Numbered from the stretch's first letter, positions 1 through 9,556 are shown. The stretch: 64,000 nt of DNA from Pseudomonas sp. ACN8 (GCF_002303925.1 NZ_MRCS01000035.1:1-64000); one strand, 5' to 3'. Made by a program: numbers and translations. Notes: generated by a model not told the origin, from the sequence alone.

Positions 1-2
1 AC

Positions 3-135
3 CCCCTGTAGGAGCGAGCCTGCTCGCGATGGTAGGAGCGAGCCTGCTCGCGATGGTCGTGAACGATGACGCGTGCTGCCTGGAAAAACGCAGCGCCTTC
101 ACATTCATCGCGAGCAGGCTCGCTCCTACAGGGGG
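3..135. repeat. REPIN with duplicated left arm
   Basis: Two tandem copies of a REP arm (GGAGCGAGCCTGCTCGCGAT) lie at about 7-32 and 33-56. One inverted copy lies at 106-135. The spacer contains the phrase GTCGTGAACGATGACGC, which recurs in other REPINs of this window. The tandem doubling of one arm is seen nowhere else here. Confidence 0.85.
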
Positions 136-144
136 TAGGCGTGT

Positions 145-1482
145 TTACAGTGTTAGAGTCAATCGGCTGACCAGTGCCCCCGGCAATAACGCCGAAGCCG
201 TCGCCCGCTGACTATAGGTACTCGCCGACAGCAACATTTCGCGCTCCTCGGTCAACGCTTCCAGCTGTGAACCGAGCAGGCTGAACGCACTGTCATCGAA
301 ACGCATGGTGCTTACCGGTGCCTGAATCTCGCCGTTCTCGACCCAGAATGTGGCAAACCGGGTCATGCCGGTCAGGCGTGCGGCCGGTTGATCCGAGAAG
401 TTCAGGTACCACAGGTTGCTGATGTACAACCCCGTGCCCAATTGCTTGAGGATGTCCGCGTCAGGCAATGCCCCGGCTTTCATATTCAACGCGCTCGGCG
501 ATTCACCACCGCTGGCGCCATTGGCGGTCAAGCCGTATTCGGCGGCGCTGCGCGAGCTGACCAGTTGTGCCCCGGCCTTGCCGTCGACGATCAACTTAAG
601 ATCGTTGCGTGGATAACCTTCATCGGAAAACGCCGGGCTCAGCGAGCCGCTGACTTTTTCATCCAGCGAGACCAGCGGGCTGAACGCGCTGTCGCCACCG
701 TAGAGCTTTTGCAGCGGGCTGCTTTTGCTGGCAATCGACTGTGCCGAGAAACCACCCCAGCACAGCATGCCCATGATTTCTTCCAGCGCCGCCGGTGCCA
801 GGTAGGCGCGGTATTGGCCGGGCGGCAAAGTGCGCAGCGGCCGGCCCAGAAACTCAAGCTGTTCGCGGGCCTGCTGGAAGCGTCTGGCAAAGCCTTCGCT
901 GTTCCAGTCGTGCCCGGCGTAGCTGGCTTTCACGGCCTGGCCGTTCTCGTGGAACAGGCTGAAGTCGAAGTTGAAACTGTTGGCCTGATGCCAGCCAAAG
1001 GCGCCCGAAGAATTGGCAAAGCCACGACTGATCGGGCCGGCAGCGTAGAACCCGACAAGGTCCAGGCCTTCGGCGGCCTGGGTGATTTGCGCGACGACCT
1101 GCTCGGTGTCCGGCAGCGGGTGCGACTGCACGTTGTTGCTCTGCCAGCCGTTGTGGTTGAGCAGCAGGTACGGGTCCGCAGGCAGCAGTGGCAGGGTTTC
1201 ACGCAACTGTTGCAGACCTTCGCTCAGGCGCTGCGCATCCACCTGCGGATCGCCGGCCAGGGTGATGTGCAGGTCGGCATGGCGGCCTTCGTTGATCAGT
1301 TTCAGGCCGATACTCGCCTGCTGCACCTGACCGGCCTGACGCACCTTGGCATGGTTGAATCGTACGAAGGCCGACGATTCTGCGGCGTAGCTGAGGGTGA
1401 ACTGCTCGGGCTCGAGAAGCGCCTCACGCAAGCTGTTGACCAGCGCCTTGAACGACGCGGACTGGCTGTTTGAAGGATTCAT
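145..1482 (-). CDS. TldE/PmbA-like metalloprotease partner subunit
   Basis: This 445-residue protein belongs by sequence to the TldD/PmbA (peptidase U62) superfamily. It is the partner-like half: it lacks the HExxxH zinc motif seen in the upstream gene product, as TldE/PmbA subunits do. In E. coli TldD and TldE form a heterodimeric protease that acts on small peptides and CcdA. Its start codon overlaps the TldD-like stop codon by one base (ATG begins at 1482), which implies translational coupling and a one-to-one complex. The pair may be a paralogue of the core tldD/pmbA genes rather than the orthologues; I cannot test that here. The substrate is unknown. Confidence 0.8.
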   Translation of the reverse strand: MNPSNSQSASFKALVNSLREALLEPEQFTLSYAAESSAFVRFNHAKVRQAGQVQQASIGLKLINEGRHADLHITLAGDPQVDAQRLSEGLQQLRETLPLLPADPYLLLNHNGWQSNNVQSHPLPDTEQVVAQITQAAEGLDLVGFYAAGPISRGFANSSGAFGWHQANSFNFDFSLFHENGQAVKASYAGHDWNSEGFARRFQQAREQLEFLGRPLRTLPPGQYRAYLAPAALEEIMGMLCWGGFSAQSIASKSSPLQKLYGGDSAFSPLVSLDEKVSGSLSPAFSDEGYPRNDLKLIVDGKAGAQLVSSRSAAEYGLTANGASGGESPSALNMKAGALPDADILKQLGTGLYISNLWYLNFSDQPAARLTGMTRFATFWVENGEIQAPVSTMRFDDSAFSLLGSQLEALTEEREMLLSASTYSQRATASALLPGALVSRLTLTL

Positions 1483-2924
1483 CAGGCGTCTCCTCCGAAT
1501 ACATCAACGTTGCTGAACACGCAGGCCGGTGATGCGTGGCCGACGCGGATCACCTGGTTCGGTTCACCCTTGCCGCAGTTCGGTGTGCCGAGGACCTTCA
1601 AGGTACTGGCATCGCCGACGGCGCTGAGGCTCTTCCAGAATTGCGCGGAGATGCCCCGGTAGTTGGGGTTCTTCACCACGCCCTTGAGTTCGCCATTTTC
1701 GATCAGTTGGCCCCATTCGCAGCCGAACTGGAATTTGTTGCGCGCATCGTCGATCGACCATGAGCGGTTGGTCGACATCAGCACGCCGTGTTCGATGCCG
1801 CCGATCATCTGTTCGATGGATTGATCACCGGGCTCGATGTTGAGGTTGGCCATGCGGTCGATCGGCGGGCGGTTCCAGCCACAGGCACGGCTGTTGGCGA
1901 CACCGTCCATGCCGGCACGGAATTGCGATAACGCGCCGCCCAGCGGACGCAGCAACAGGCCTTCGCGGATCAGGAACTGTTTGCTGGCAGGCGTTCCGTC
2001 GTCGTCATGGCCATAGCTGGCGAGCTCTTCGGGGATGTCCGGGTCAAAGGTCACGTTGAGCAGGCCGGAGCCGTATTGCAGGCGGCCGAAATCGCAGGCA
2101 GTGACGAAACTGGTGCCGGCGTAATTGCGCTCGTCGCCGAGGATGCGGTCCAGTTCCAGTGGATGGCCGATGGACTCGTGGATTTGCAGCATCATCTGGT
2201 CGGGCATCAACAGTAGGTCGCGTTTGCCTTGCGGGGTATTCGGCGCCAGGAGCAATTGCAGGGCCTGATCGGCCACCTGGGCTCCGGCACCGATCAGGCC
2301 GCAGCGGCTGATGACGTCCGCCGCGCCTTGCTGACCGAAGTTCTCGCGGCCAAGGCTGCGGGTCTGGCTGTCGCTGCCGTCGTAGGCCGTGACGTCCAGG
2401 CCGGGGTACACAAAGCGTTGGGCCTGGCGCAGTTCGGCACCGGCGCTGTTGAGGTAGATCTGCTCGACGTGGGTGATACCGAGGCTGACCTGCCAGTTCA
2501 CCAGGCGGTCATCCTTGGGCACTGCGGCGGATTCGGCGCCGAGCAACTGGTAGCAGTCGCTCAGGGACGGGAAAGCCTGATCGAGGTTGGGTGAAAAGTA
2601 ATCGGCGCGGTCGCTGGAAACGGCTTGTTCGCGCAGGTCCAGCAAGGCGTGGGGCTTGAGTCGACGGGCCTGGAGTTCGGCGCGTTCGAGGGCGGCTTGC
2701 AGGCCCTGTTGCGACAGATCGTTGGTGGCCGCATAGGCCTCGACGCCATTGACCCGCACGGTCAGCATCGCCCCTTCGTCACGGCTCAGGCTCGGCGGTT
2801 CGGCGACGTTCTTGCGCACCGACAGGTACTGCCCGGATTCGCGCACATAACGCAGGGAAAAAAATTCGGCACCCGTGCGCAAGGCAGCGAAGCGCTGCTT
2901 GAGCTGGGGATGGAAATCGAACAT
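1482..2924 (-). CDS. TldD-family zinc metalloprotease
   Basis: This 480-residue protein has the family's HESIGH (HExxxH) zinc motif near residue 251, inside a segment reading QIHESIGHPLELDRIL, so it is the catalytic TldD-type subunit. It is the first gene of a two-gene operon with the TldE-like gene, which follows with a one-base overlap. An AGGAGGTT-like Shine-Dalgarno (complement of the bases just after 2930) supports the start. The likely role is cytoplasmic proteolysis of unfolded peptides as a heterodimer. There is no link to the betaine genes beyond proximity. Confidence 0.88.
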   Translation of the reverse strand: MFDFHPQLKQRFAALRTGAEFFSLRYVRESGQYLSVRKNVAEPPSLSRDEGAMLTVRVNGVEAYAATNDLSQQGLQAALERAELQARRLKPHALLDLREQAVSSDRADYFSPNLDQAFPSLSDCYQLLGAESAAVPKDDRLVNWQVSLGITHVEQIYLNSAGAELRQAQRFVYPGLDVTAYDGSDSQTRSLGRENFGQQGAADVISRCGLIGAGAQVADQALQLLLAPNTPQGKRDLLLMPDQMMLQIHESIGHPLELDRILGDERNYAGTSFVTACDFGRLQYGSGLLNVTFDPDIPEELASYGHDDDGTPASKQFLIREGLLLRPLGGALSQFRAGMDGVANSRACGWNRPPIDRMANLNIEPGDQSIEQMIGGIEHGVLMSTNRSWSIDDARNKFQFGCEWGQLIENGELKGVVKNPNYRGISAQFWKSLSAVGDASTLKVLGTPNCGKGEPNQVIRVGHASPACVFSNVDVFGGDA

Positions 2925-3091
2925 TCGTGAACCTCCTGGAAATGGAGTGGCGATGGCGCGGTGCTGCGAGGAGAGGAGTGAAACGATTGCGTGGCGCTAG
3001 ATTAGGCCTGCAAGGGGGGAGGATCAAGTGAAGAGGGGGTGTGGTAGGCATTACTGTGAATCAGGGAGAGGTGCGCTGATTTGTAGGGCCT

Positions 3092-3186
3092 CATCGCTGG
3101 CAGGCCAGCTCCCACATTTGATCTTCAGTGTTCACAAAATATGTGTTCACTACCGATCCCCTGTGGGAGCTGGCCTGCCAGCGATT
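3092..3186. repeat. REP pair (GGCAGGCCAGCTCCCACA type)
   Basis: Inverted arms TCGCTGGCAGGCCAGCTCCCAC and its complement surround about 45 bp. The pair lies between the convergent ends of the flanking units. This is a third arm variant (GCTGGCAGGCC), different from the other two families in the window. Confidence 0.8.
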
Positions 3187-3208
3187 AGCCGTAACGCAGT
3201 GTAGCGCC

Positions 3209-4909
3209 TTACGCAGTCTGGCTCAGTTCCCGCACCGGCTTGCCCTTCACCGGCGCTTCACCCGCCACATAGTAAGTGGCGGTGCTGCGCGGCAACGGCT
3301 TGCGGCCACGGATCTTGTCGGCGATTTTCTCGGCCATCATGATCGTTGGTGCGTTGAGGTTGCCGGTGGTGATGATCGGCATGATCGACGCATCGACCAC
3401 CCGCAGGCCTTGCATGCCATGCACGCGACCTTCGCCATCGACCACGGCCATTTCGTCGGTGCCCATCTTGCAGGAGCAGGACGGGTGGAACGCGGTTTCG
3501 GCGTGTTCGCGGATGAACTTGTCCAGTTGCTCGTCGCTCTGCACGTCGATGCCCGGGCTGATCTCGCGACCACGGAAGGCGTCCAGTGCAGGTTGCTGCA
3601 TGATTTCCCGGGTCAGGCGGATGCCGTCGCGGAATTCCTGCCAGTCCTGCTCGGTGGCCATGTAGTTGAACAGGATGCTCGGGTGCTGGCGCGGGTCCTT
3701 GGACTTGGCCTGGATGCGCCCGCGGCTTGGCGAACGCATGGAGCCCATGTGCGCCTGGAAACCGTGCTCTTTCACACCGTTGCTGCCGTTGTAGTTAATC
3801 GCTACCGGCAGGAAGTGGTACTGGATGTTCGGCCATTCGAATTCCGGACGGGTACGGATGAAACCGCCGGCTTCGAACTGATTGCTGGCGCCAATGCCGG
3901 TGCCGTTGAACAGCCACTCGGCACCGATGGCCGGCTGGTTGTGCAAGAGCAGCGACGGGTACAGCGAGACCGGTTGGGTGCAAGCGTATTGCAGGTACAA
4001 CTCAAGGTGATCCTGCAGGTTTTCACCGACGCCCGGCAGGTCGTGGACCACCGGAATGTCGAGCTTGTTCAGCAGTTCGGCCGGGCCGACGCCGGAGCGT
4101 TGCAGGATCTGCGGCGAAGCGATGGCGCCGGAGCACAGCAGCACTTCCTTGCGCGCCTTGACCTCAACGCGCTCTTCAGCGGCGCCGACCAGGTAACGCA
4201 CGCCGACCGCACGCTTGCCTTCGAACAGGATCTTGTCGGTCAGGGCGTGGGTGACGATGGTCAGGGTCGAACGCTTCTTGGCCACGTCCAGGTAACCACG
4301 GGCGGTGGAGGCACGACGACCTTTGGGTGTCACGGTGCGGTCCATCGGGCCGAAGCCTTCCTGCTGGTAGCCGTTCAAGTCTTCGGTACGCGGGTAACCG
4401 GCTTGCACGCCGGCTTCAACCATGGCGTGGAACAGCGGGTTGTTGCCGGCTTTCGGCGTGGTCACGCTGACCGGACCATCGCCACCGTGGTAGTCGTTCG
4501 GGCCGATGTCGCGGGTTTCCGCTTTACGGAAATACGGCAGGCAGTCCAGGTACGACCAGTCTTCCAGGCCTGGCAGTTTCGCCCAGCCGTCGTAGTCCAT
4601 GGCGTTGCCGCGGATGTAGCACATGCCGTTGATCAGCGAGGAACCACCCAGGCCCTTGCCGCGACCGCATTCCATGCGACGGCCATCCATGTGTGGTTCT
4701 GGGTCGGTTTCGTAGGCCCAGTTGTAGCGACGGCCTTGCAGCGGGAACGCCAGGGCGGCCGGCATCTGCGTGCGGAAGTCGAAACGGTAGTCCGGGCCGC
4801 CCGCTTCGAGCAGCAGGACGGTGACGCCGGCGTCTTCGGTCAGACGAGTCGCCAGGGTGTTACCGGCCGAGCCGGCACCGATGATGATGTAGTCGAATTC
4901 TTGGGACAT
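3209..4909 (-). CDS. betA: choline dehydrogenase
   Basis: This FAD-dependent GMC oxidoreductase oxidises choline to betaine aldehyde, and can oxidise the aldehyde further, at the inner membrane. An FAD-binding IIIGAGSAGNTLATRL motif lies at residues 8-23. The GMC catalytic region HPSCSCKMG is near residue 474 and TGNLNAPT is near 517. I start it at the second in-frame ATG (MSQEFDY, 566 aa) because the AGAGGG Shine-Dalgarno lies 8 nt before that ATG and only 3 nt before the upstream one at 4918. It is the last gene of betI-betB-betA. The 150-bp betB-betA gap contains a REPIN. Confidence 0.97.
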   Translation of the reverse strand: MSQEFDYIIIGAGSAGNTLATRLTEDAGVTVLLLEAGGPDYRFDFRTQMPAALAFPLQGRRYNWAYETDPEPHMDGRRMECGRGKGLGGSSLINGMCYIRGNAMDYDGWAKLPGLEDWSYLDCLPYFRKAETRDIGPNDYHGGDGPVSVTTPKAGNNPLFHAMVEAGVQAGYPRTEDLNGYQQEGFGPMDRTVTPKGRRASTARGYLDVAKKRSTLTIVTHALTDKILFEGKRAVGVRYLVGAAEERVEVKARKEVLLCSGAIASPQILQRSGVGPAELLNKLDIPVVHDLPGVGENLQDHLELYLQYACTQPVSLYPSLLLHNQPAIGAEWLFNGTGIGASNQFEAGGFIRTRPEFEWPNIQYHFLPVAINYNGSNGVKEHGFQAHMGSMRSPSRGRIQAKSKDPRQHPSILFNYMATEQDWQEFRDGIRLTREIMQQPALDAFRGREISPGIDVQSDEQLDKFIREHAETAFHPSCSCKMGTDEMAVVDGEGRVHGMQGLRVVDASIMPIITTGNLNAPTIMMAEKIADKIRGRKPLPRSTATYYVAGEAPVKGKPVRELSQTA

Positions 4910-4965
4910 TGAATGCACCCTCTTTGATGTTGGTCAGGTCTGGCCTTGGCGAGTGCTGTGCACTC

Positions 4966-5031
4966 GATCGCCAGCAGGCTGGCTCCCACAGGAGTACGCG
5001 TTCCAATGTGGGAGCCAGCCTGCTGGCGATG
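4966..5031. repeat. REPIN (CCAGCAGGCTGGCTCCCAC type)
   Basis: Two inverted arms, GATCGCCAGCAGGCTGGCTC and its complement, are separated by about 20 bp inside the betB-betA intergenic gap. In the betIBA mRNA it would form a long hairpin that could alter decay or relative expression. Confidence 0.88.
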
Positions 5032-5060
5032 ACGGCCTCGCAGGCGAAGCGGATATCGCC

Positions 5061-6533
5061 TTAGAACACCGAGACGTAATCGCCCAGCTCGACCTGTACC
5101 GATTTGATGCGGGTGAAGTTGTTCAGCGAACTGATGCCGTTCTCACGGCCGACACCCGACTGCTTGTAGCCGCCAACCGGCATCTTCGCGTCGGACTCGC
5201 CCCAGGCGTTGATCCAGCAGATACCGGCTTCCAGTTGATGAATCACGCGGTGCGCGCGGTTCAGGTCCTTGGTGACGATACCGGCAGCCAGGCCGAAGTC
5301 GGTGTCGTTGGCGCGGCGGATCACTTCTTCCTCGGTTTCGTAGGACAGGATCGCCATCACCGGGCCAAAGATTTCTTCACGCACGATGGTCATGTCGTCG
5401 GTGCAGTCGGTGAACACGGTCGGCGCCACGAACGCACCCTTGGCGAATTCGCCGTCGGTCAGGCGCTCACCGCCGCACAGCAGGCGGGCACCTTCTTCCT
5501 TGCCCTTGGCGATGTAGCCCAGCACGCTTTCCATGTGCGCAAAGCTGACCAGCGGACCGAAGTTGGTGTTTTCGTCTTCCGGGTTGCCGATGCGGATGCG
5601 TGCAACGCGCTCGGCGATCCTGGCTTCGAAAGCGGCCTTCAGGTGAGCCGGTACGAACACGCGAGTGCCGTTGGTGCAGACCTGGCCGGAGCTGTAGAAG
5701 TTGGCCATCATCGCGGTGTCGGCGGCGCGATCGAGGTCGGCGTCGTCGCAGATGATCAGCGGGGATTTGCCGCCCAGTTCCATGGTCACGTCCTTGAGCG
5801 AAGAGCTCGAAGCGCTGGCCATGACTTTCTTGCCGGTGTCGGTGCCGCCGGTGAACGAAACTTTCTCGATGCGCGGGTGCTCGGTCAACCAGGTGCCGAC
5901 TTCACGGCCGCTACCGGTCAGGACGTTGAACACACCGTTTGGCACGCCGGCTTCGGTGTAGATCTCGGCCAGTTTCAGGGTGGTCAGCGAGGTGACTTCG
6001 CTTGGCTTGAAGATCATCGCGTTACCGGCCGCCAGGGCTGGCGCGGATTTCCACAGGGCGATCTGGATCGGGTAGTTCCATGCGCCGATACCGGCCACGA
6101 CGCCCAGCGGCTCGCGACGGGTGTAGACGAACGAAGTGGTGCGCAGCGGAATCTGCTCGCCTTCGATGGCCGGTACCAGGCCTGCGTAGTACTCCAGCAC
6201 GTCAGCGCCGGTGACGATGTCGACGTAGCGGGTTTCAGAGTAGGCCTTGCCGGTGTCCAGGGTTTCCAGGGCGGCCAGTTCGTCGTTGCGCTCGCGCAGG
6301 ATTTCCACGGCGCGACGCAGGATGCGCGAACGCTCCATGGCGGTCATGGCGGCCCAGATTTTCTGGCCCTTCTCGGCGCTGACGACGGCACGCTCGACGT
6401 CATCGAAGGTCGCACGTTGCACTTTTGCGAGGACTTCACCGTTAGCCGGGTTGATGGCTTCGAAAGTGGCGTCGCTGCTGGCGTCGCTGTACGCGCCATC
6501 GATGTAGAGTTTTTGCAGTTCGAAACGGGCCAT
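5061..6533 (-). CDS. betB: betaine aldehyde dehydrogenase
   Basis: This 490-residue NAD(P)-dependent aldehyde dehydrogenase converts betaine aldehyde to glycine betaine. The catalytic cysteine is in GQVCTNG near residue 286, and the general-base glutamate is in ELGGKSP near residue 252. The length is that of the family. GAGGACTTT precedes the ATG with good spacing. It sits 62 bp downstream of betI in the betIBA operon, so BetI and choline should control it. Confidence 0.97.
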   Translation of the reverse strand: MARFELQKLYIDGAYSDASSDATFEAINPANGEVLAKVQRATFDDVERAVVSAEKGQKIWAAMTAMERSRILRRAVEILRERNDELAALETLDTGKAYSETRYVDIVTGADVLEYYAGLVPAIEGEQIPLRTTSFVYTRREPLGVVAGIGAWNYPIQIALWKSAPALAAGNAMIFKPSEVTSLTTLKLAEIYTEAGVPNGVFNVLTGSGREVGTWLTEHPRIEKVSFTGGTDTGKKVMASASSSSLKDVTMELGGKSPLIICDDADLDRAADTAMMANFYSSGQVCTNGTRVFVPAHLKAAFEARIAERVARIRIGNPEDENTNFGPLVSFAHMESVLGYIAKGKEEGARLLCGGERLTDGEFAKGAFVAPTVFTDCTDDMTIVREEIFGPVMAILSYETEEEVIRRANDTDFGLAAGIVTKDLNRAHRVIHQLEAGICWINAWGESDAKMPVGGYKQSGVGRENGISSLNNFTRIKSVQVELGDYVSVF

Positions 6534-6595
6534 AAAGTCCTCGCAAGAGCATTAAGTGGCTGGCGCGGTTCGGTGGTTGAGCGTTTATGTGTGCT

Positions 6596-7189
6596 CTAAC
6601 TCACCCGCTTTGCCAGTTGGGTATCCATGTATTCGTAAGCAATCTGTTGCGCCTGCTCGGTGTCGAAAGCGTCTCCCGACAGCGCGCCGCGCAACCACAA
6701 GCCGTCAATCAACGCTGCCAGGCCTCGGGCGGCACTGCGCGCATCCTTGAGCGGCAGCACACGGCGGAACTGGCAGCACAGGTTGGAATACAGGCGGTGA
6801 TCGTTGATCCGCTGCAACCTGTGCAAAGACGGCTGGTGCATGCTGGTGGCCCAGAAGGCCAGCCAGGTTTTCATTGCCGGGCCATTGACCTGGCTGGCGT
6901 CGAAGTTGCCTTCGATGATCACCTGCAGATGTGCCCTCGGGCTGTCATCTGTCAGCGCCAGTCGGCGCAGGGTGACGTTCTCGCTCAGGACGGCCATCAG
7001 GTACCCCATGGTGGCGGCAATCAGGCCGTTCTTGTCCTGAAAGTAGTGACTGATGATGCCATTCGAGACACCGGCCAAACGGGCGATCAGCGCAATGCTG
7101 GCGTCCCCCATTCCGACCTGATCGACGGCCTGCAAAGTGGCTTCGATCAATTGCTGGCGACGGATGGGTTGCATACCGACCTTGGGCAT
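6596..7189 (-). CDS. betI: TetR-family choline-responsive repressor BetI
   Basis: BetI represses the bet genes and is relieved by choline. The protein (197 aa) has an N-terminal TetR helix-turn-helix at about residues 8-55 (SIALIARLAGVSNGIISHYF) and a ligand-binding C-terminal domain. I use the start MPKVGMQ at 7189 because the AAGGAG Shine-Dalgarno directly abuts the upstream ATG at 7198 but is 9 nt from this one. It is first in betIBA and divergent from betT. A perfect palindrome in the shared promoter region (7260-7279) is its probable operator. Confidence 0.96.
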   Translation of the reverse strand: MPKVGMQPIRRQQLIEATLQAVDQVGMGDASIALIARLAGVSNGIISHYFQDKNGLIAATMGYLMAVLSENVTLRRLALTDDSPRAHLQVIIEGNFDASQVNGPAMKTWLAFWATSMHQPSLHRLQRINDHRLYSNLCCQFRRVLPLKDARSAARGLAALIDGLWLRGALSGDAFDTEQAQQIAYEYMDTQLAKRVS

Positions 7190-7259
7190 CTTGCACATCT
7201 CCTTAGGCCTTCCGGTGGACGTACGACGGCAACCGGGTTGAAGGCCAGTCTATTTTGTT

Positions 7260-7279
7260 TTGATTGAACGTTCAATCAA
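7260..7279. promoter_or_regulatory. putative BetI operator
   Basis: TTGATTGAACGTTCAATCAA is a perfect 20-bp palindrome in the betI-betT divergent region, 71 bp upstream of betI and about 235 bp upstream of betT. Its TTGA(A/T)-type arms resemble published BetI boxes. That BetI controls both directions is inferred from the symmetric location. Confidence 0.82.
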
Positions 7280-7353
7280 CAAAGAATAAGATCTGCGACA
7301 AATCGTCGCTGCCTGCAGATTTTTCCTATATGTAGCGGCGGAAAAAACGACTT

Positions 7354-7408
7354 CCGAAACTGCTCGAAACCTACGCGCTGCGGCGCTCCAGGGGTTTCGG
7401 GCTTTTTT
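7354..7408 (+). terminator. terminator/attenuator-like structure in the betT leader
   Basis: CGAAACC (7365-7371) pairs with GGTTTCG (7393-7399), enclosing an inner GCGC/GCGC stem. GGGC and six Ts (7403-7408) follow. A second upstream segment, CCGAAAC (7354-7360), is complementary to the same 3' arm (GTTTCGG), so two mutually exclusive hairpins are possible. The structure ends 105 bp before the betT ATG. The rest of the 324-bp betI-betT gap shows only the BetI palindrome and a partly inverted CCGGTCGG/CCGATTGG segment around 7430-7460. Confidence 0.5.
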
Positions 7409-7513
7409 CGGGCTGTCTTTATATCACCCGCCGGTCGGCTGCCCACTAACCGATTGGTCGGGTAACCCGTTTGCCTTGCGTTCTTCTCTCGCACTGCCCG
7501 GAGCATCTGTGCC

Positions 7514-9511
7514 ATGAGTTCTGCCTCGCTAATAAAGACCCCACCCGAGAAGGTGACGGTCAACGGTTGGGTGTTCTACACCTCTACCGCGTTGATTCTG
7601 TTGTTGACCGCCATTCTGATCATCGCCCCGCAAGAGGCCGGCAGAATGCTGGGTACGGCGCAAGCCTGGTTGTCCCGCAGCTTCGGCTGGTACTACATGG
7701 TGGTGATTGCCGCCTATCTGATTTTTGTCGTCGGCCTGGCGTTTTCGTCCTACGGCAAACTGAAACTGGGCAGCAAGGACGACACCCCGGACTTCAGCTA
7801 CGGCGCCTGGGCGGGAATGCTGTTCTCCTCGGGTATCGGCATCTCGCTGCTGTACTTCGGCGCGTCGGAGCCCCTGGACCATTACTTCAACCCGCCGGAA
7901 GGCGTGGCCGGCAGCAACCTTGCCGCCCGTCAGGCCGTTCAACTGACGTTCCTGCACTGGGGCTTGCATGGCTGGGCGATCTACGCGCTGGTAGGTTTGG
8001 CCGTGGCGTACTTTGCCTACCGGCATAACCAGCCGCTGGCGTTGCGTTCGGCGTTGTATCCGCTGGTGGGCGAGCGTTGGGTCAAGGGCGCGGCCGGACA
8101 CGCGGTGGACGGCTTCGGCATGTTCGTGACCCTGCTGGGCCTGGTGACGAACCTGGGGATCGGTTCGCTGCAAGTGTCATCGGGGCTGGAAAACCTGTTC
8201 GGCATGGAACACAGCAACACCAACCTGCTGATCGTGATCATCGTGATGAGCACCGTGGCGACCATCGCTGCCGTGTCGGGCGTGGAAAACGGCATCCGTC
8301 GTCTGTCCAACCTCAACATCGTGCTGTTCAGCGGCCTGCTGATTTTCGTCCTGCTGTTCGGCCCGACCCTGCACCTGCTCAACGGCTTCGTGCAAAACGT
8401 CGGTGACTACCTGAACGGCGTGGTGCTCAAGACCTTCGATCTGTATGTGTACGAAGGCGACAGTGAGAAGTCCGACCGCTGGCTCGGCCTGTGGACCCTG
8501 TTCTACTGGGCCTGGTGGATTTCCTGGGCGCCATTCGTGGGCATGTTCATCGCGCGTATTTCCCGTGGTCGCACCGTGCGCGAACTGGTGGCCGGTGTGC
8601 TGCTGATTCCGCTGGGCTTCACCCTGGCGTGGCTGTCGATCTTCGGTAACTCGGCTTTGGACCTGGTGATGAACCATGGGGCGGTGGAGCTCGGAAAGAC
8701 TGCGCTGGAACAGCCGTCCATGGCGATCTACCAGTTGCTTGAGCATTACCCGGCGTCGAAGGTTGTGATCGGCGTGTCGATCTTTGTCGGTTTCGTGCTG
8801 TTCCTGACCCCGGCGGACTCCGGCGCGGTGATGATGGCCAACCTTTCGTGCAAGGGCGGCAATGTCGATGAGGATGCGCCGCACTGGCTGCGGATTTTCT
8901 GGTCGGCGGTGATCACCCTGGTGACCATCGGCCTGCTGTTCGCCGGCAACTTCGAAGCCATGCAAACCATGGTAGTGCTGGCCGGTCTGCCGTTCTCGGT
9001 GGTGCTGGTGTTCTTCATGTTCGGCTTGCACAAGGCCATGCGCCAGGACGTGCAGATCGAACAGGAGCAAGCGGAGCTAGCAGCGCGCGGTCGCCGTGGT
9101 TTCAGCGAGCGTTTGACCCAACTGGACTTGCAACCGAGCCAGTCGGTGGTGCAGCGCTTCATGGACAAGCACGTGAGCCCGGCGCTGGAAGACGCGACGG
9201 CGCAAATGCGTGCTCAAGGCCTGCAAGTGCAGACACTGCTGGGCAAGTCCAAACGTTGCATGGGCGTACGGGTGGAGATGGAAGAGGGCAACCCTTTCGT
9301 CTACGAAGTGAGCCTGGATGGCTACCTGGCCACACCGACCGAGTCGGCGCAGTCCGATGAAGCACGTCAGCGTTTCTATCGCGCCGAGGTGTACCTGCAC
9401 AACGGCAGCCAGGACTACGACTTGATGGGCTTCACCCAGGATCAGATCACCCGTGACGTGCTCGATCAGTTTGAAAGCCATCGGCAGCTCCTTGGCCGGG
9501 TTTACAGCTAA
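7514..9511 (+). CDS. betT: choline BCCT transporter BetT
   Basis: This secondary transporter of the betaine/choline/carnitine family imports choline. At 665 residues it has the hydrophobic core of about twelve membrane segments (residues about 20-510) with the BCCT signature region around YWAWWISWAPFVGMFIARIS (residues about 335-355). It also has a hydrophilic C-terminal tail of about 150 residues, which in BetT-type proteins is linked to osmotic control. It is transcribed divergently from betIBA. The codon before the long hydrophobic start (MSSASLIKTPPEK) is the ORF's first ATG; the Shine-Dalgarno is weak (CGGAGC). Confidence 0.94.
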   Translation: MSSASLIKTPPEKVTVNGWVFYTSTALILLLTAILIIAPQEAGRMLGTAQAWLSRSFGWYYMVVIAAYLIFVVGLAFSSYGKLKLGSKDDTPDFSYGAWAGMLFSSGIGISLLYFGASEPLDHYFNPPEGVAGSNLAARQAVQLTFLHWGLHGWAIYALVGLAVAYFAYRHNQPLALRSALYPLVGERWVKGAAGHAVDGFGMFVTLLGLVTNLGIGSLQVSSGLENLFGMEHSNTNLLIVIIVMSTVATIAAVSGVENGIRRLSNLNIVLFSGLLIFVLLFGPTLHLLNGFVQNVGDYLNGVVLKTFDLYVYEGDSEKSDRWLGLWTLFYWAWWISWAPFVGMFIARISRGRTVRELVAGVLLIPLGFTLAWLSIFGNSALDLVMNHGAVELGKTALEQPSMAIYQLLEHYPASKVVIGVSIFVGFVLFLTPADSGAVMMANLSCKGGNVDEDAPHWLRIFWSAVITLVTIGLLFAGNFEAMQTMVVLAGLPFSVVLVFFMFGLHKAMRQDVQIEQEQAELAARGRRGFSERLTQLDLQPSQSVVQRFMDKHVSPALEDATAQMRAQGLQVQTLLGKSKRCMGVRVEMEEGNPFVYEVSLDGYLATPTESAQSDEARQRFYRAEVYLHNGSQDYDLMGFTQDQITRDVLDQFESHRQLLGRVYS

Positions 9512-9556
9512 GGTGTGAGTGACGCGGTGTTTCAGTCAGAAGCTCCGCGTCGGCAT

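Noticed and set aside
3128..4912. 594-residue frame antisense to betA
   Set aside because: Shadow of choline dehydrogenase.
6587..7267. 226-residue frame antisense to betI
   Set aside because: Shadow of BetI, which has clear TetR features and a matching operator.
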